Part shown: in pieces, positions 52,020 through 60,344 of the stretch
How the letters are laid out: the number at the start of each line of letters is the position of its first letter
Numbering within the stretch: position 1 is the first letter of the stretch
Assembly (NCBI GenBank): GCA_963846925.1
Contig: CAWJXW010000005.1
Location: 365,814 to 429,813, forward strand
Length of the DNA stretch: 64,000 nt
Direction of reading: 5' to 3'
Source: JAQBQB01 sp963846925
Lineage (GTDB): Bacteria; Gemmatimonadota; Gemmatimonadetes; Gemmatimonadales; Gemmatimonadaceae
The notes under the pieces: generated by a model
The model's input: only the letters and a program-made list of their open reading frames with translations
What the model was told of the DNA's origin: nothing
Database searches by the model: none
Made by a program: the position numbers and the translations under genes

Positions 52020-53089
52020 GGCGAGCCACCGGCCTGCTTGGCGACTGGACTACCCGGCGGGCCGAGCGTGATGCGCATGCCGCGATAGCTGCCGCCGATC
52101 GGCGGTGGCACCCAACGCACCGTGCTCACGCTGAGTGCCCGGTCGATTGCGTCCCGGTACAGTCGCTCTCGGACCACGACGGGGTTCGCCCGGTACGCCG
52201 TCTGGAGCGCGCGAAATGCCTCGGCGTCTCCCTGCGCCACGGCGAGATCCGCCGCCGCGGAAGCTTTCGCCTGCTCGACCGCCGCATTCGCCTGCGCCGT
52301 CGCTTGCGGAACCGCGCCCTCGGCGAACGCCTGCGCGTCCTTCTTCTTCGTCTCCGCCGTGATGAACGCGCTCTGCACCGCGGCGAAGTCGGCCGAAAGC
52401 GCCAGGGGCGGCGCCAGGCTCACCAGCTCGAGCGAGGAAAGTTCCAACCCCGAGTGCGCCGCATCGAGACCCGCCTGCGCTCTTCGTGCGGCGGTGGCGA
52501 TGAGCGCCTTTCGGCCATCCGACAGCACGCGGTCCACTCCCATTTCACCCAGCGATCGAACCATTGCCGACGTCGCCTCGGAGGTCAGCGCATCCGTCGA
52601 CGGCGCTCCGTAGAACGCCCATTCCGCCGGTTCGCGAATTCGATAGCGCGCAACCATCTCGAGCTGCACGACGTTCTCATCGCCGGTGAGTGCGTAGCCT
52701 TGCGTGAGCGGATCGAGCGTGTTGTCGGGAAGCGCGACCGCGTCCTCGTCCTCGGTTGGTTCCCCAACTGCGTTGCTGGCGGCGAGCGTGGAGACCCGAA
52801 CTTCCCAAATGTGCTTGGTCTGGACGCGTACGACTTCATCGATCGGCCGCGGCAGCGCGAACAGGAGCCCGGCCCCGTGCTCCTGCAACGCCGGAGTGTC
52901 GCCGACCAGCCGGCCCCACCGCAGCACAACGGCGGTTTCGTCCGGCCTCACGATCGTAATGCCGGAGAGCGCGTACAGCACCGCCATCGCGCCGATCCAC
53001 CAGTGCATGCGCTGCCACGCCGCGTCGACCGCGCGAGCGAGTGGTGCGCCGAGACGCGCGATCTCCGACGGCGGTCGGATCTTTCTCAC
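52016..53089 (-). CDS. SPFH/band-7 membrane protein, HflK-like
   Basis: 357 residues. One membrane helix (about 30-48) precedes an SPFH domain (about 49-240, IVRPDETAVVLRWGR, GLLFALPRPID), an Ala/Glu/Gln-rich coiled coil (about 240-300) and a Gly/Pro tail. HflK/HflC proteins form large cages around FtsH that limit its access to membrane proteins. No ftsH is in the window. Start and stop overlap the neighbours by four bases, so the three SPFH genes and the ATPase are translationally coupled. A role as scaffold for the ATPase is inference. Confidence 0.85.
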   Translation of the reverse strand: MRKIRPPSEIARLGAPLARAVDAAWQRMHWWIGAMAVLYALSGITIVRPDETAVVLRWGRLVGDTPALQEHGAGLLFALPRPIDEVVRVQTKHIWEVRVSTLAASNAVGEPTEDEDAVALPDNTLDPLTQGYALTGDENVVQLEMVARYRIREPAEWAFYGAPSTDALTSEATSAMVRSLGEMGVDRVLSDGRKALIATAARRAQAGLDAAHSGLELSSLELVSLAPPLALSADFAAVQSAFITAETKKKDAQAFAEGAVPQATAQANAAVEQAKASAAADLAVAQGDAEAFRALQTAYRANPVVVRERLYRDAIDRALSVSTVRWVPPPIGGSYRGMRITLGPPGSPVAKQAGGSP

Positions 53090-53991
53090 GGCCGATCCTT
53101 GCTCTGCAGCAGTGAGAACGGCTCGGCGTCGGTCCGAAGAATGAGCGACGTTCCTCCAGTCATGAGCTTGCCCAGCGACTCGAGCGATCGCGTGAACCGA
53201 TAGAGGTCCGGGTCGGTGCGGTGGGCGTCGGCGTACGTCTTGGCGACCTGGGCCGCCGCCTCGCCGCGAATGCGTGCCTGTTCCTCCGCGCCTTTCGCGC
53301 GGATGCGCGCGGCCGCCAGTTCTGCTTCCGAGCGGATGCGACTTGCCTCGAGCTCGCCCTCGGCTTGGAACTTTGCCGCGAATTGACGCCGCTCGGCGCG
53401 CATCTGCTCGAAGACCGCTGTGATGTTGTCCTTGGGCAGCGCCAGTCGCTCGATGCGCACCTGCTCGATCGTCACGCCGTAGCTCCGAAGCGCCATCGGT
53501 GCCGTCGACGCAAGCAGTTCCGATTCGATCTGGTCGACCTGGAGATCCGACGGGGTCGTCGAGACGAGCGCCGTCAAATCGTGGCCGCCGAGCGTCGAGA
53601 TGGCCGCGTTGGTCAACAAGCCGTCGAGCTTTCCCTCAGCGGCGGCTTTGTCACTCCCAATCGCCTGCATGAACGCCAGCGGATCGCCCACGCGCCATAC
53701 GACGAATGTTCGCGCGATGACGTTCTTCTTGTCGCGAGTGAGCATTTCCGTCTGGCCGGTCTCGTAGATTCGGCGGCGCATGTCGATCAGAATCGCCTGG
53801 TCGATCGGCCACGGAAGCTTCCAATGGAGACCGGCTCGCGTGTCGGCACGGACCGGGTGACCGAAACGCGTGACGAGGAGCGCGTTTCCCTGCCGCACGA
53901 CGACGGCCATCGCGCTGAACGCGATTGCCACGATGGCCAGCGTCCCCATCGTCGCGCGCAGCCAGCGCTGAACCGTCAGGGGGTTATCCAC
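53086..53991 (-). CDS. SPFH/band-7 membrane protein, HflC-like
   Basis: 301 residues. A membrane helix (about 17-35) is followed by an SPFH domain (VVRQGNALLVTRFG, GLHWKLPWPID) and a charged coiled coil (AERRQFAAKFQAEGELEA, about 195-250). The end (SLESLGKLM, LILRTDAEPF) is typical of HflC. It overlaps the large SPFH gene by 16 bases and the HflK-like gene by 4. Length and order (TM-SPFH-coiled coil) match HflC. With the other two SPFH proteins it would supply three different subunits to one membrane assembly. Confidence 0.9.
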   Translation of the reverse strand: MDNPLTVQRWLRATMGTLAIVAIAFSAMAVVVRQGNALLVTRFGHPVRADTRAGLHWKLPWPIDQAILIDMRRRIYETGQTEMLTRDKKNVIARTFVVWRVGDPLAFMQAIGSDKAAAEGKLDGLLTNAAISTLGGHDLTALVSTTPSDLQVDQIESELLASTAPMALRSYGVTIEQVRIERLALPKDNITAVFEQMRAERRQFAAKFQAEGELEASRIRSEAELAAARIRAKGAEEQARIRGEAAAQVAKTYADAHRTDPDLYRFTRSLESLGKLMTGGTSLILRTDAEPFSLLQSKDRP

Positions 53992-55865
53992 AATTCGCCT
54001 CCGTCTCGGATGAAACGTGCGTCAACCACCGTGAACGGGTGGCCCGCTAGATCTTTTTCCAACTGTTCGAGTCGACGGCGGAAGAAGTACTCTGCCGGAG
54101 CGGCCCGGTATTGCGCCTCGAGCGCCCGGAAGGCCCACGCCTCGCCGGCCGCCCTGCCGAACAATTCAGCTCCCTCGGCGCGCGCCGCATTCGATGACGC
54201 GAGAACAGACGCCTCGGCCTCCGGCAGCAGGGCGTTGCGATCCGCTTGGGCATTCACAACGGCCGTGACTCGAGAGATTTGCGCCGAGACCACGCCCTCG
54301 TAGCTCGCGGCAACGGCTACGGGCGGGTGCATGCCCCCGACCGTGAAGCCGATGACATCCACGCCGAGGCCGAGGGCGTCGGCATCTTCTTGCACCATTG
54401 TGCGCATGCGCCGGGTGAGGCTCGCGACGTTTTCGGAAAGAGCCTGCGACAGAGTGAGGTTCACCGTATTTCGCATCACGGCGCGGTACGCCAGGGCGCG
54501 AAGCGCCTCGGCCGGATTCTGCGTGTGGTAGCGCCACGCGCGCGGGTCGACGATTCGGTACTGCACTGCCGCGTCGACGGTGATGAGATCGCGCCCGTTA
54601 CCCAACAAGAGCGTGAACTCGTTAGGCGCATGTTCGACCGACCAGAGTACGTTCTCCGGGCCGGCCGCCTCCTCACCCTCGTGTCCGACGCCAATCGCCT
54701 GCACCCGCCGCGCCGGCACGCGGTCGACCCGGTCGATCGGCCAGGGGAAGTGCAGGTGAAGGCCGGGTTCGAGGAGCGGGGACTCCAGCGGAACGCCGAG
54801 GCGCTCGACGAGCCCGCTGCTTTCGACGTCCACGACGGTTAGAGAAGTCGAAAGCCAGCCTGTGAGCACGAGCCCCACGGCGAGGGGTTCGAGTCCGCGC
54901 CGCACGACGGTCAGCGCCCACGTCGACCGCAGGTCGATTCCGAGTTGCCGTTCTGCCGCGTCAAGGACTGCGGCGAAGATGTTTGCGCGGCTGCCCAGTA
55001 CCGAAAGCGGCGCGACCTCGACCGGAAATACCGGGTCGCCGTCCGTTCCCGTCGTCCGCAAGAGGAGGAGGCTGCCGGCCAACGACAGATTGATCGCCGC
55101 GATGGCATAGTGGACGGCGAGCACCACCGTGAACCGACCCGCCCACTGAAGGGCGACGGACACGGCCGCCAGCACCAGAATCCACGAGAGAACCCGCGCT
55201 CCGCGTTTCAATCCGCGAGCTTCCGGAAGGGCGCTGTCGTCGACGGCCGACAGATACCGCACCGCGGTAGCGGCCAGAATGGCCGCGACGAAACATCCCG
55301 CTATGGCGATTGCCGCTGCCACGATGGACGGAGCTAGCGACAGCGGCCGGAACCTGAGGACCAGCCAAATCGACGCCAGTGAAACGGCGGCCACGGCGAA
55401 TCGGACCTGGTCGAGCACGCCGAGACTCCGATTCCATTCCTCGAGGCGCAGCCGCGCGTCGCTCAGCGAGGGAAGAAAGTTCTCGAACCTGCCGGTTCCA
55501 TTGGTCGTCTCCGGAGCGGTCTCGCCGTCTTCCGGGGCGGGAGCGGGCGACGAGGCATTTGGGTCGGCGACGGCTGGCGACGGATCGGGGGACTGAGGCT
55601 GGGCGACAACAGAGCGCTGGCCGTCATTCGGCTTCGCCGCGCGGGCACGCCGGAATTGCGCCGCCAGCACGCCCGTGAGCACTCCCGCGGACAGCTCGAG
55701 CGCTGCGGCCGCGTCGAGCAGGGGCTGGTTAGATAGCAGCCTCCCACCGTAGAGTGCGGCGATCGATCCGACGACACTCGCCAGAATCAGAACGGCGACG
55801 ACGCCACGATACGGATCTCTCTCCGAGACAGTGACCGTTGGTCGAGGAGGAGGAACGGAGCTCAT
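53976..55865 (-). CDS. Multi-helix SPFH/band-7 protein (HflK-like domain on a polytopic base)
   Basis: 629 residues, unusually large for an SPFH protein. Residues 20-70 hold two helices; a Pro/Ala/Asp/Glu-rich linker follows (about 80-125); then several more helices (about 150-345). The SPFH domain begins at VDVESSGLVERLG and contains GLHLHFPWPIDRV; the last 90 residues form an Ala/Glu coiled coil ending in a short tail (GGELWITP). It is the first gene of the four-gene operon. The polytopic base, not seen in HflK or HflC, could link the SPFH ring to the ATPase. Function is not known. Confidence 0.85.
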   Translation of the reverse strand: MSSVPPPRPTVTVSERDPYRGVVAVLILASVVGSIAALYGGRLLSNQPLLDAAAALELSAGVLTGVLAAQFRRARAAKPNDGQRSVVAQPQSPDPSPAVADPNASSPAPAPEDGETAPETTNGTGRFENFLPSLSDARLRLEEWNRSLGVLDQVRFAVAAVSLASIWLVLRFRPLSLAPSIVAAAIAIAGCFVAAILAATAVRYLSAVDDSALPEARGLKRGARVLSWILVLAAVSVALQWAGRFTVVLAVHYAIAAINLSLAGSLLLLRTTGTDGDPVFPVEVAPLSVLGSRANIFAAVLDAAERQLGIDLRSTWALTVVRRGLEPLAVGLVLTGWLSTSLTVVDVESSGLVERLGVPLESPLLEPGLHLHFPWPIDRVDRVPARRVQAIGVGHEGEEAAGPENVLWSVEHAPNEFTLLLGNGRDLITVDAAVQYRIVDPRAWRYHTQNPAEALRALAYRAVMRNTVNLTLSQALSENVASLTRRMRTMVQEDADALGLGVDVIGFTVGGMHPPVAVAASYEGVVSAQISRVTAVVNAQADRNALLPEAEASVLASSNAARAEGAELFGRAAGEAWAFRALEAQYRAAPAEYFFRRRLEQLEKDLAGHPFTVVDARFIRDGGELWITP

Positions 55866-55969
55866 TGGAGGCTCGGGACCGCGATGGAAGGACCGGCGGT
55901 GCGACGCTCAGCGCACGCGCGGCGCCGCGATAGATCGCGAAGATGAATCGCGAACTGTCGCCGGCAGAC

Positions 55970-56608
55970 TCATTTCAATGAATGGCGCTCGATCCCCGTC
56001 GAATGGTCGGCTCGGACGGCGGAAACTCTCGTCAGCGCCGCCGTGACGGCGGGGGCGATCATCGCGGCGACCACGACGTCGCTGAGAAAATGGGCGTGGC
56101 TGACGACGCGAGTCGCCGCGCAACCGATCGCTAGCGCAACCCAGAGCGCGCGCCCCCTGGGATAGACGCGCCACAGCATCGCGGCCGCGGCAAACGCGAC
56201 GATCGCATGGCTGCTCGGCATGCCGAAGCCGGCGCTCGAGAACGGCCGATCCGACCAGACTCGAAACACATACGCCCCGTGTCCGGCGTCCGGCCGATCG
56301 CGGCGGATGACGATCTTCACCGGTTCCGCGACAAGACCTCCCAAAGTCGCCGCATACAGCACAAATGCGCATGGCGTGGCCGCGGCTTCACGCCATGTGC
56401 GGACTCGTCGGTCCGCGGCCGCCACGCCTACCGCCAACGCGATCCACGTCGGCAGATAGCCGACCACTCGCAAAAGCCTTCCCCAATCGTGCTCGTACAC
56501 GTCGAGCATCACGACATGACGGTACGTCCAGCCATCGAGCAGCGTCGCTGCGGCGATGGCCACCGCTGCTAGAACCGCGTACGCGGCGTACCTCGCCCGA
56601 ACGTTCAC
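55970..56608 (-). CDS. PAP2-family membrane phosphatase
   Basis: 212 residues with about six helices. The three PAP2 motifs are in order: KIVIRRDRP, PSSHA, and SHAHFLSD with the catalytic His. Such enzymes remove phosphate from lipid phosphates such as undecaprenyl pyrophosphate or phosphatidic acid at the outer face of the inner membrane. It lies between the SPFH operon and the MerC-like gene on the same strand; no functional tie is evident. Substrate is not predictable from sequence. Confidence 0.9.
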   Translation of the reverse strand: MNVRARYAAYAVLAAVAIAAATLLDGWTYRHVVMLDVYEHDWGRLLRVVGYLPTWIALAVGVAAADRRVRTWREAAATPCAFVLYAATLGGLVAEPVKIVIRRDRPDAGHGAYVFRVWSDRPFSSAGFGMPSSHAIVAFAAAAMLWRVYPRGRALWVALAIGCAATRVVSHAHFLSDVVVAAMIAPAVTAALTRVSAVRADHSTGIERHSLK

Positions 56609-56621
56609 GCCGAGCGAGGCA

Positions 56622-57056
56622 TCACGTCGACGACGTGTCGTGACACGGGCACGGACAGGCGCCAGGCGCGCTCGCCGAGCGGCTCATGCGGAGATTCATG
56701 AGGTGCGCCATCATGACGCACGAAGCACCGACGACCACGGCCGGCAGTTCGAGCCAGCGCGTCGCCTCACCGAGCATCTTCGAAGCCATGAGCATCGTGA
56801 TTCCGATGACGAATGCGGAAAGGGGCCGGCGATTGCGGTGCAGCGCGCGATAGGAGTGGCCGAGGCTGACGACTCCGAGCAGGATCGCCGCGACAACGAA
56901 GCCGACCTCCAGGCCAGGGCCGACGTAGTGTCCGAGGGCGACCGGCAGCAGCGGGAGGAGCATCGGGGACACCGCACAATGGACGGCGCACACTGCCGAC
57001 GACACCGTGGCCACGCGATCCATGCCGCCCCTGTTCGATGTGATAGTCGCCGCCAT
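56622..57056 (-). CDS. MerC-like membrane protein
   Basis: 144 residues from ATG 57056, preceded by GAGG at 8 bases; longer upstream frames cross the promoter. Four hydrophobic helices and a CAVHC pair in the first helix match the MerC/DUF family of mercury or metal importers. The end has another Cys cluster (GACPCPCHD). It is divergent from the Fur-family gene over a palindrome-bearing gap, so it may be controlled by that regulator. Whether Hg or another metal is moved is unknown; no merA or merR is seen. Confidence 0.75.
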   Translation of the reverse strand: MAATITSNRGGMDRVATVSSAVCAVHCAVSPMLLPLLPVALGHYVGPGLEVGFVVAAILLGVVSLGHSYRALHRNRRPLSAFVIGITMLMASKMLGEATRWLELPAVVVGASCVMMAHLMNLRMSRSASAPGACPCPCHDTSST

Positions 57057-57139
57057 TACTTGCGCCTCGCGGTTCCGAGTCTGCCGGTCGTTGCCCCGAA
57101 TCTCCCCGTCACGGCCACAGTGAGCGAACCGCAACGGGA

Positions 57140-57174
57140 GAGACCGGGGCCTTAATGAAACCCCGGTCTCATTA
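57140..57174. promoter_or_regulatory. Hairpin and palindrome between merC-like and fur-like genes
   Basis: GAGACCGGGG (57140-57149) and CCCCGGTCTC (57161-57170) form a perfect 10-bp inverted repeat with an 11-base loop. Overlapping it, 57153-57174 is a near-palindrome beginning TAATGA and ending TCATTA (18 of 22 positions symmetric). Its place between divergent metal genes suggests an operator, perhaps for the adjacent Fur-family protein. A terminator is less likely because no gene ends here. Confidence 0.5.
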
Positions 57175-57280
57175 ATAGGGCAACGGGTTCCTCACGAGCA
57201 GTTCGCGGGGGCCGTTGACCGGTCGCCAGCTTATTGATAGCTTGTTCTCAATTCCAGTCGCGATCGGTTCGGCCCCCCTT

Positions 57281-57655
57281 ATGGAACGAAGCACACGGCA
57301 ACGCGCCGCGATCATCCATGTGCTCGAGGCGTCGGGTCGCCCCCTGTCGCCGCGCGAATTGCTCGCCGCGGCGCGCGAGGAGGTGCCGGGAATCGGGATC
57401 GCAACCGTCTATCGCGCCATCGCCGCGCTCGTCGACGACGGCGCCGTGCACGTGGTGGAGCTCCCGGGCGAACCCGCACGCTACGAGCCGGCTGGGTTGG
57501 ACCACCATCATCACTTTCACTGCCGCAAGTGCCACCGGGTGTTCGACGTCGCCGGCTGCCCAAAGGGGATCGCGGGCGTTGTACCACGCGGCTTCCGCGT
57601 GGACCGACACGAGCTCGTGCTCTACGGCACGTGCCGGCAATGCCGCGCTGCCTGA
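57281..57655 (+). CDS. Fur-family metal-dependent repressor (Zur/Fur-like)
   Basis: 124 residues from ATG 57281. The winged-helix N-domain has RAAIIHVLEASGRPLSPREL and ATVYRAIAAL (recognition helix). The dimer domain begins with DHHHHFHC and has two CxxC pairs (CRKC, CRQC), the structural zinc site. A zinc regulator (Zur) fits the His-rich sensor region and the neighbourhood, but iron cannot be excluded. Overlap with the next gene by 16 bases and two metal genes downstream suggest one operon. It may bind the palindrome at 57140-57174. Confidence 0.9.
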   Translation: MERSTRQRAAIIHVLEASGRPLSPRELLAAAREEVPGIGIATVYRAIAALVDDGAVHVVELPGEPARYEPAGLDHHHHFHCRKCHRVFDVAGCPKGIAGVVPRGFRVDRHELVLYGTCRQCRAA

Positions 57656-58032
57656 CGCTCACCCCACTTTTCGTCGTCGCGCTCGGCGGAGCGTGCATCG
57701 CACCGGACAAGTTCCTCTCGATTCCCACGCCGGCCGTTGTTGACTCGCTGGTATTCGTCGTGAACGAGGCGCATTCGTCGTTGACCACGCCCATCTACGG
57801 GTTGAGCGTGGTGGTGTGCGGGACGGAGCACACGATGTGGACCATCGCCGCCGACGGAACCCGGTTGCTGCCGTCGCGCATTACTTATGGTCGCGCGGTC
57901 GCCGGGTTCACGACACAAGCTGGTCCACTCCCCCTCAAGCCCGGCTGTTACGACGTCTTCGCCTCCGGGACGCGATCGGTCCGATTCGACGTTGACCGCG
58001 CCGGCAACGTCCGGGCGCGGGCGCCGCAATAG
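57640..58032 (+). CDS. Small lipoprotein, unknown function
   Basis: 130 residues. The signal ends at a lipobox (ALGGAC), and the remainder is a beta-rich domain with a Cys pair (VVVCGTE and GCYDVF). No family is recognised. It starts inside the end of the Fur-family gene and lies 44 bases before the RcnR-like gene, so it is part of the same run of metal genes. A cell-surface or periplasmic role is likely from the lipobox. Confidence 0.7.
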   Translation: MPRCLTLTPLFVVALGGACIAPDKFLSIPTPAVVDSLVFVVNEAHSSLTTPIYGLSVVVCGTEHTMWTIAADGTRLLPSRITYGRAVAGFTTQAGPLPLKPGCYDVFASGTRSVRFDVDRAGNVRARAPQ

Positions 58033-58040
58033 GTCTTAAC

Positions 58041-58070
58041 TTGCCGAAGGATAGCCTAGGGGACTATGCT
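58041..58070 (+). promoter_or_regulatory. Putative promoter and operator of the RcnR-like gene
   Basis: The palindromic ATAG-CCTAGGGGA-CTAT (58051-58067) has the layout of RcnR/CsoR operators: short inverted arms around a G/C tract. It falls between a possible -35 (TTGCCG, 58041) and -10 (TATGCT, 58065) with 18 bases between, just before ATG 58077. Autorepression in the absence of metal is the inferred use. Confidence 0.5.
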
Positions 58071-58076
58071 ACCCGC

Positions 58077-58358
58077 ATGTCGCACACCATTCGCCGGAAG
58101 CGACCACTGCTCCTCCGGGTCGCGCGCATCCGCGGCCAGCTCGACGCCGTCACTCGCGCGCTGGAGGACGAGGCCGAATGCGGCGAAGTGTTGCGCCGCA
58201 TCGCCTCGGCCCGCGGCGCAATGAACAGCCTGATGGGCGAGGTGCTCGAGGAGCACGTCCGCGCGCACGCGTTCCGCCCGCGAGGGCGCGCACGAGCGAC
58301 CCCCGACAGTGACGCGGCGGAGGACATGCTGGCCGTCATCCGGTCGTATCTCAAATGA
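58077..58358 (+). CDS. RcnR/CsoR-family metal-sensing repressor
   Basis: 93 residues, all-helical DUF156 fold. The sequence opens with SHTIR, as in E. coli RcnR and FrmR. The RcnR ligands are in register: His3, Cys35, His60 and His64, whereas CsoR has Cys at the last place and FrmR a Glu. This points to a Ni/Co-type (six-coordinate) sensor. ATG 58077 is 9 bases after the operator-like palindrome. The stop overlaps the start of the P-type ATPase (ATGA), so it most likely represses this ATPase until metal binds. Confidence 0.88.
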   Translation: MSHTIRRKRPLLLRVARIRGQLDAVTRALEDEAECGEVLRRIASARGAMNSLMGEVLEEHVRAHAFRPRGRARATPDSDAAEDMLAVIRSYLK

Positions 58359-60244
58359 CGGCGATCGAGCTCCCCGTCGAGCACCACCGCGCCGACGGGC
58401 ATGACGACGAATCGACTTCGATTGATCGAATCGAGATCGGCCGAATCGCTTTCGTGTTGGTCTGCGCCGCCGCCGTCGGGTTTAGGGTCTGGGAACCGTG
58501 GCCGCGCGTCAGCGTCGTCGGCTGCGTCGGCGCCCTGGTCGGCGGATGGCCCATCTTCGCCGAAGCACTCGAGAATCTTCGCGAACGCCGCATGACGATG
58601 GAGCTGTCGATGGCCATCGCCCTCCTCGCCGCATTGGCCATCGGCGAGTTCTTCACCGCCCTCATGATCACCGCGTTCGTCCTCGCCGCGGAAGTTCTCG
58701 AGGGCCTCACGGTCGGGCGTGGACGCCGCGCGATCCGCGACCTGCTCGACCTGCTGCCTGCCTCCGCCACGGTTCGGCGAAATGGTGTCGCCGTCAACGT
58801 GGCATTGAGCGAGGTTCGCGCCGGTGACACGGTCGTCATCGCTCCGGGAGAGCGGATCGCCGTCGACGGCACGGTGCGCGGCGGAGCGTCATTCGTCGAT
58901 CAAGCCACAATCACCGGCGAATCGATTCCCGTCGAGAAAGGAACGGGCGACGTCGTCTACGCGGGCACAATCAATCAATCGGGCGTCCTCGACGTCGTCG
59001 CCGAGCGGCTCGGGCCAGAGACAAGTTTCGGCAAGATCGTCGAGGCGGTCGAGCGAGCGGAAAAATCCCGCGCGCCTGTCCAACGCACGGCGGACCGGTA
59101 CGCCGGCTATCTCGTCTATTTCGCGCTGGCCTGCGCGGCTCTGACGTTCCTCATCACCCACAACGCGCGATCGACCATCTCGGTCGTCATCGTCGCCGGC
59201 GCGTGTGGCATCGCCGCGGGCACTCCGCTCGCGGTGCTCGGCGCCATCGGGCGCGCGGCCCGGCAAGGGGCGATCATCAAAGGCGGCCTCTACCTCGAGA
59301 CCCTGTGGGGCGTCGACGTCGTCGCATTCGACAAGACAGGCACGGTAACGCTCGGCGTTCCCACCGTCCGCGACGTCCGTCCTGCCCCCGGCCTCTCGTC
59401 CGAGATGCTGCTACAGTCTGCCGCCATCGCCGAGTCCCGCTCCGAGCACCCGTTGGCAAAGGCCATCGTCCGGCATTCGCGCGAGCTTGGACACGCGATC
59501 GCCGAGCCGGAGACATTTCGCTACACGCCCGGGCGCGGGGTAGTCGCCAAGCTGGGGGGAGACGAGATCATCGCCGGCAACCGCGCCCTCGTCGACGCGG
59601 CCGGCATCGTCGCGCAACTCCCTGCGCATCCCTCGACCGGGGCCCTATCCGAGGTGGTGGTCGCGCGGTCCGGGCGAATCCTTGGCAGCATTTTCGTCGC
59701 CGACGAGGTTCGGCCGGAGGCGACGGCCGCCGTGGCGGCGCTTCGTCACCTCCGAATTCGAACCGTGCTTCTCACCGGCGACGCGCGACCGGTCGCAGAA
59801 TCGGTGGCCCGCACGCTCGGCGTGGACGAGGTCGACGCCGAGCTGCTCCCGACTGATAAAGTCGACGCGATCGATCGGCTCGCCCGCGCAGGCCACACCG
59901 TGGCCATGGTCGGAGACGGCGTCAACGACGCTCCGGCCCTCACGCGCGCGGCGGTCGGGGTAGCGATGGGGTCGGGCACCGACGTCGCCCGCGAAAGCGC
60001 GGACATCGTTCTCCTGGGCGACGATCTTTCAAGGTTCGTCGAGACGATGCGGATCGCACGACGAACGCGCGCGATCATTCGATTCAACTTCATCGGCACG
60101 CTCGCGGTCGACGCGGTCGGTGTCGGCCTCGCCGCGTTCGGACTCTTGAATCCCCTCCTCGCAGCGTTCATTCACGTGGCGTCCGAAATGACCTTCATTC
60201 TCAATTCCGCGCGGCTTCTTCCCTCGAGGCGAATGGGCGCTTAG
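58355..60244 (+). CDS. P-type metal ATPase with GAC instead of CPC, paired with RcnR-like repressor
   Basis: 629 residues. TGES (187-190), phosphorylated Asp326 in DKTGTVT, HPLAKAIV and GDGVNDAPAL are all present. There is no N-terminal metal-binding domain, only a His-containing start (EHHRADGHDD). The transmembrane metal site reads AGACGIAAGTP: it keeps the second Cys of CPC (Cys284) but not the first or the Pro. This subgroup is known in actinobacterial-type genomes but its substrate is not settled. The overlap with the repressor gene and the Ni/Co-like ligand set in that repressor suggest efflux of Co or Ni. Confidence 0.9.
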   Translation: MTAIELPVEHHRADGHDDESTSIDRIEIGRIAFVLVCAAAVGFRVWEPWPRVSVVGCVGALVGGWPIFAEALENLRERRMTMELSMAIALLAALAIGEFFTALMITAFVLAAEVLEGLTVGRGRRAIRDLLDLLPASATVRRNGVAVNVALSEVRAGDTVVIAPGERIAVDGTVRGGASFVDQATITGESIPVEKGTGDVVYAGTINQSGVLDVVAERLGPETSFGKIVEAVERAEKSRAPVQRTADRYAGYLVYFALACAALTFLITHNARSTISVVIVAGACGIAAGTPLAVLGAIGRAARQGAIIKGGLYLETLWGVDVVAFDKTGTVTLGVPTVRDVRPAPGLSSEMLLQSAAIAESRSEHPLAKAIVRHSRELGHAIAEPETFRYTPGRGVVAKLGGDEIIAGNRALVDAAGIVAQLPAHPSTGALSEVVVARSGRILGSIFVADEVRPEATAAVAALRHLRIRTVLLTGDARPVAESVARTLGVDEVDAELLPTDKVDAIDRLARAGHTVAMVGDGVNDAPALTRAAVGVAMGSGTDVARESADIVLLGDDLSRFVETMRIARRTRAIIRFNFIGTLAVDAVGVGLAAFGLLNPLLAAFIHVASEMTFILNSARLLPSRRMGA

Positions 60245-60344
60245 TGCGAAGTTCCGTCGCCGGGAAACCGCCACTCGTTGTCCGAATTCAACCATTGGTT
60301 GGTCTTCAGGTTCGAGGGGTGCCTTTCCGCGCTACGCTTGCGAG

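Noticed and set aside
53976..55865. Large SPFH gene as a true HflK
   Set aside because: Length and multiple N-terminal helices do not match HflK; only the SPFH domain is shared, so no hflK symbol is given.
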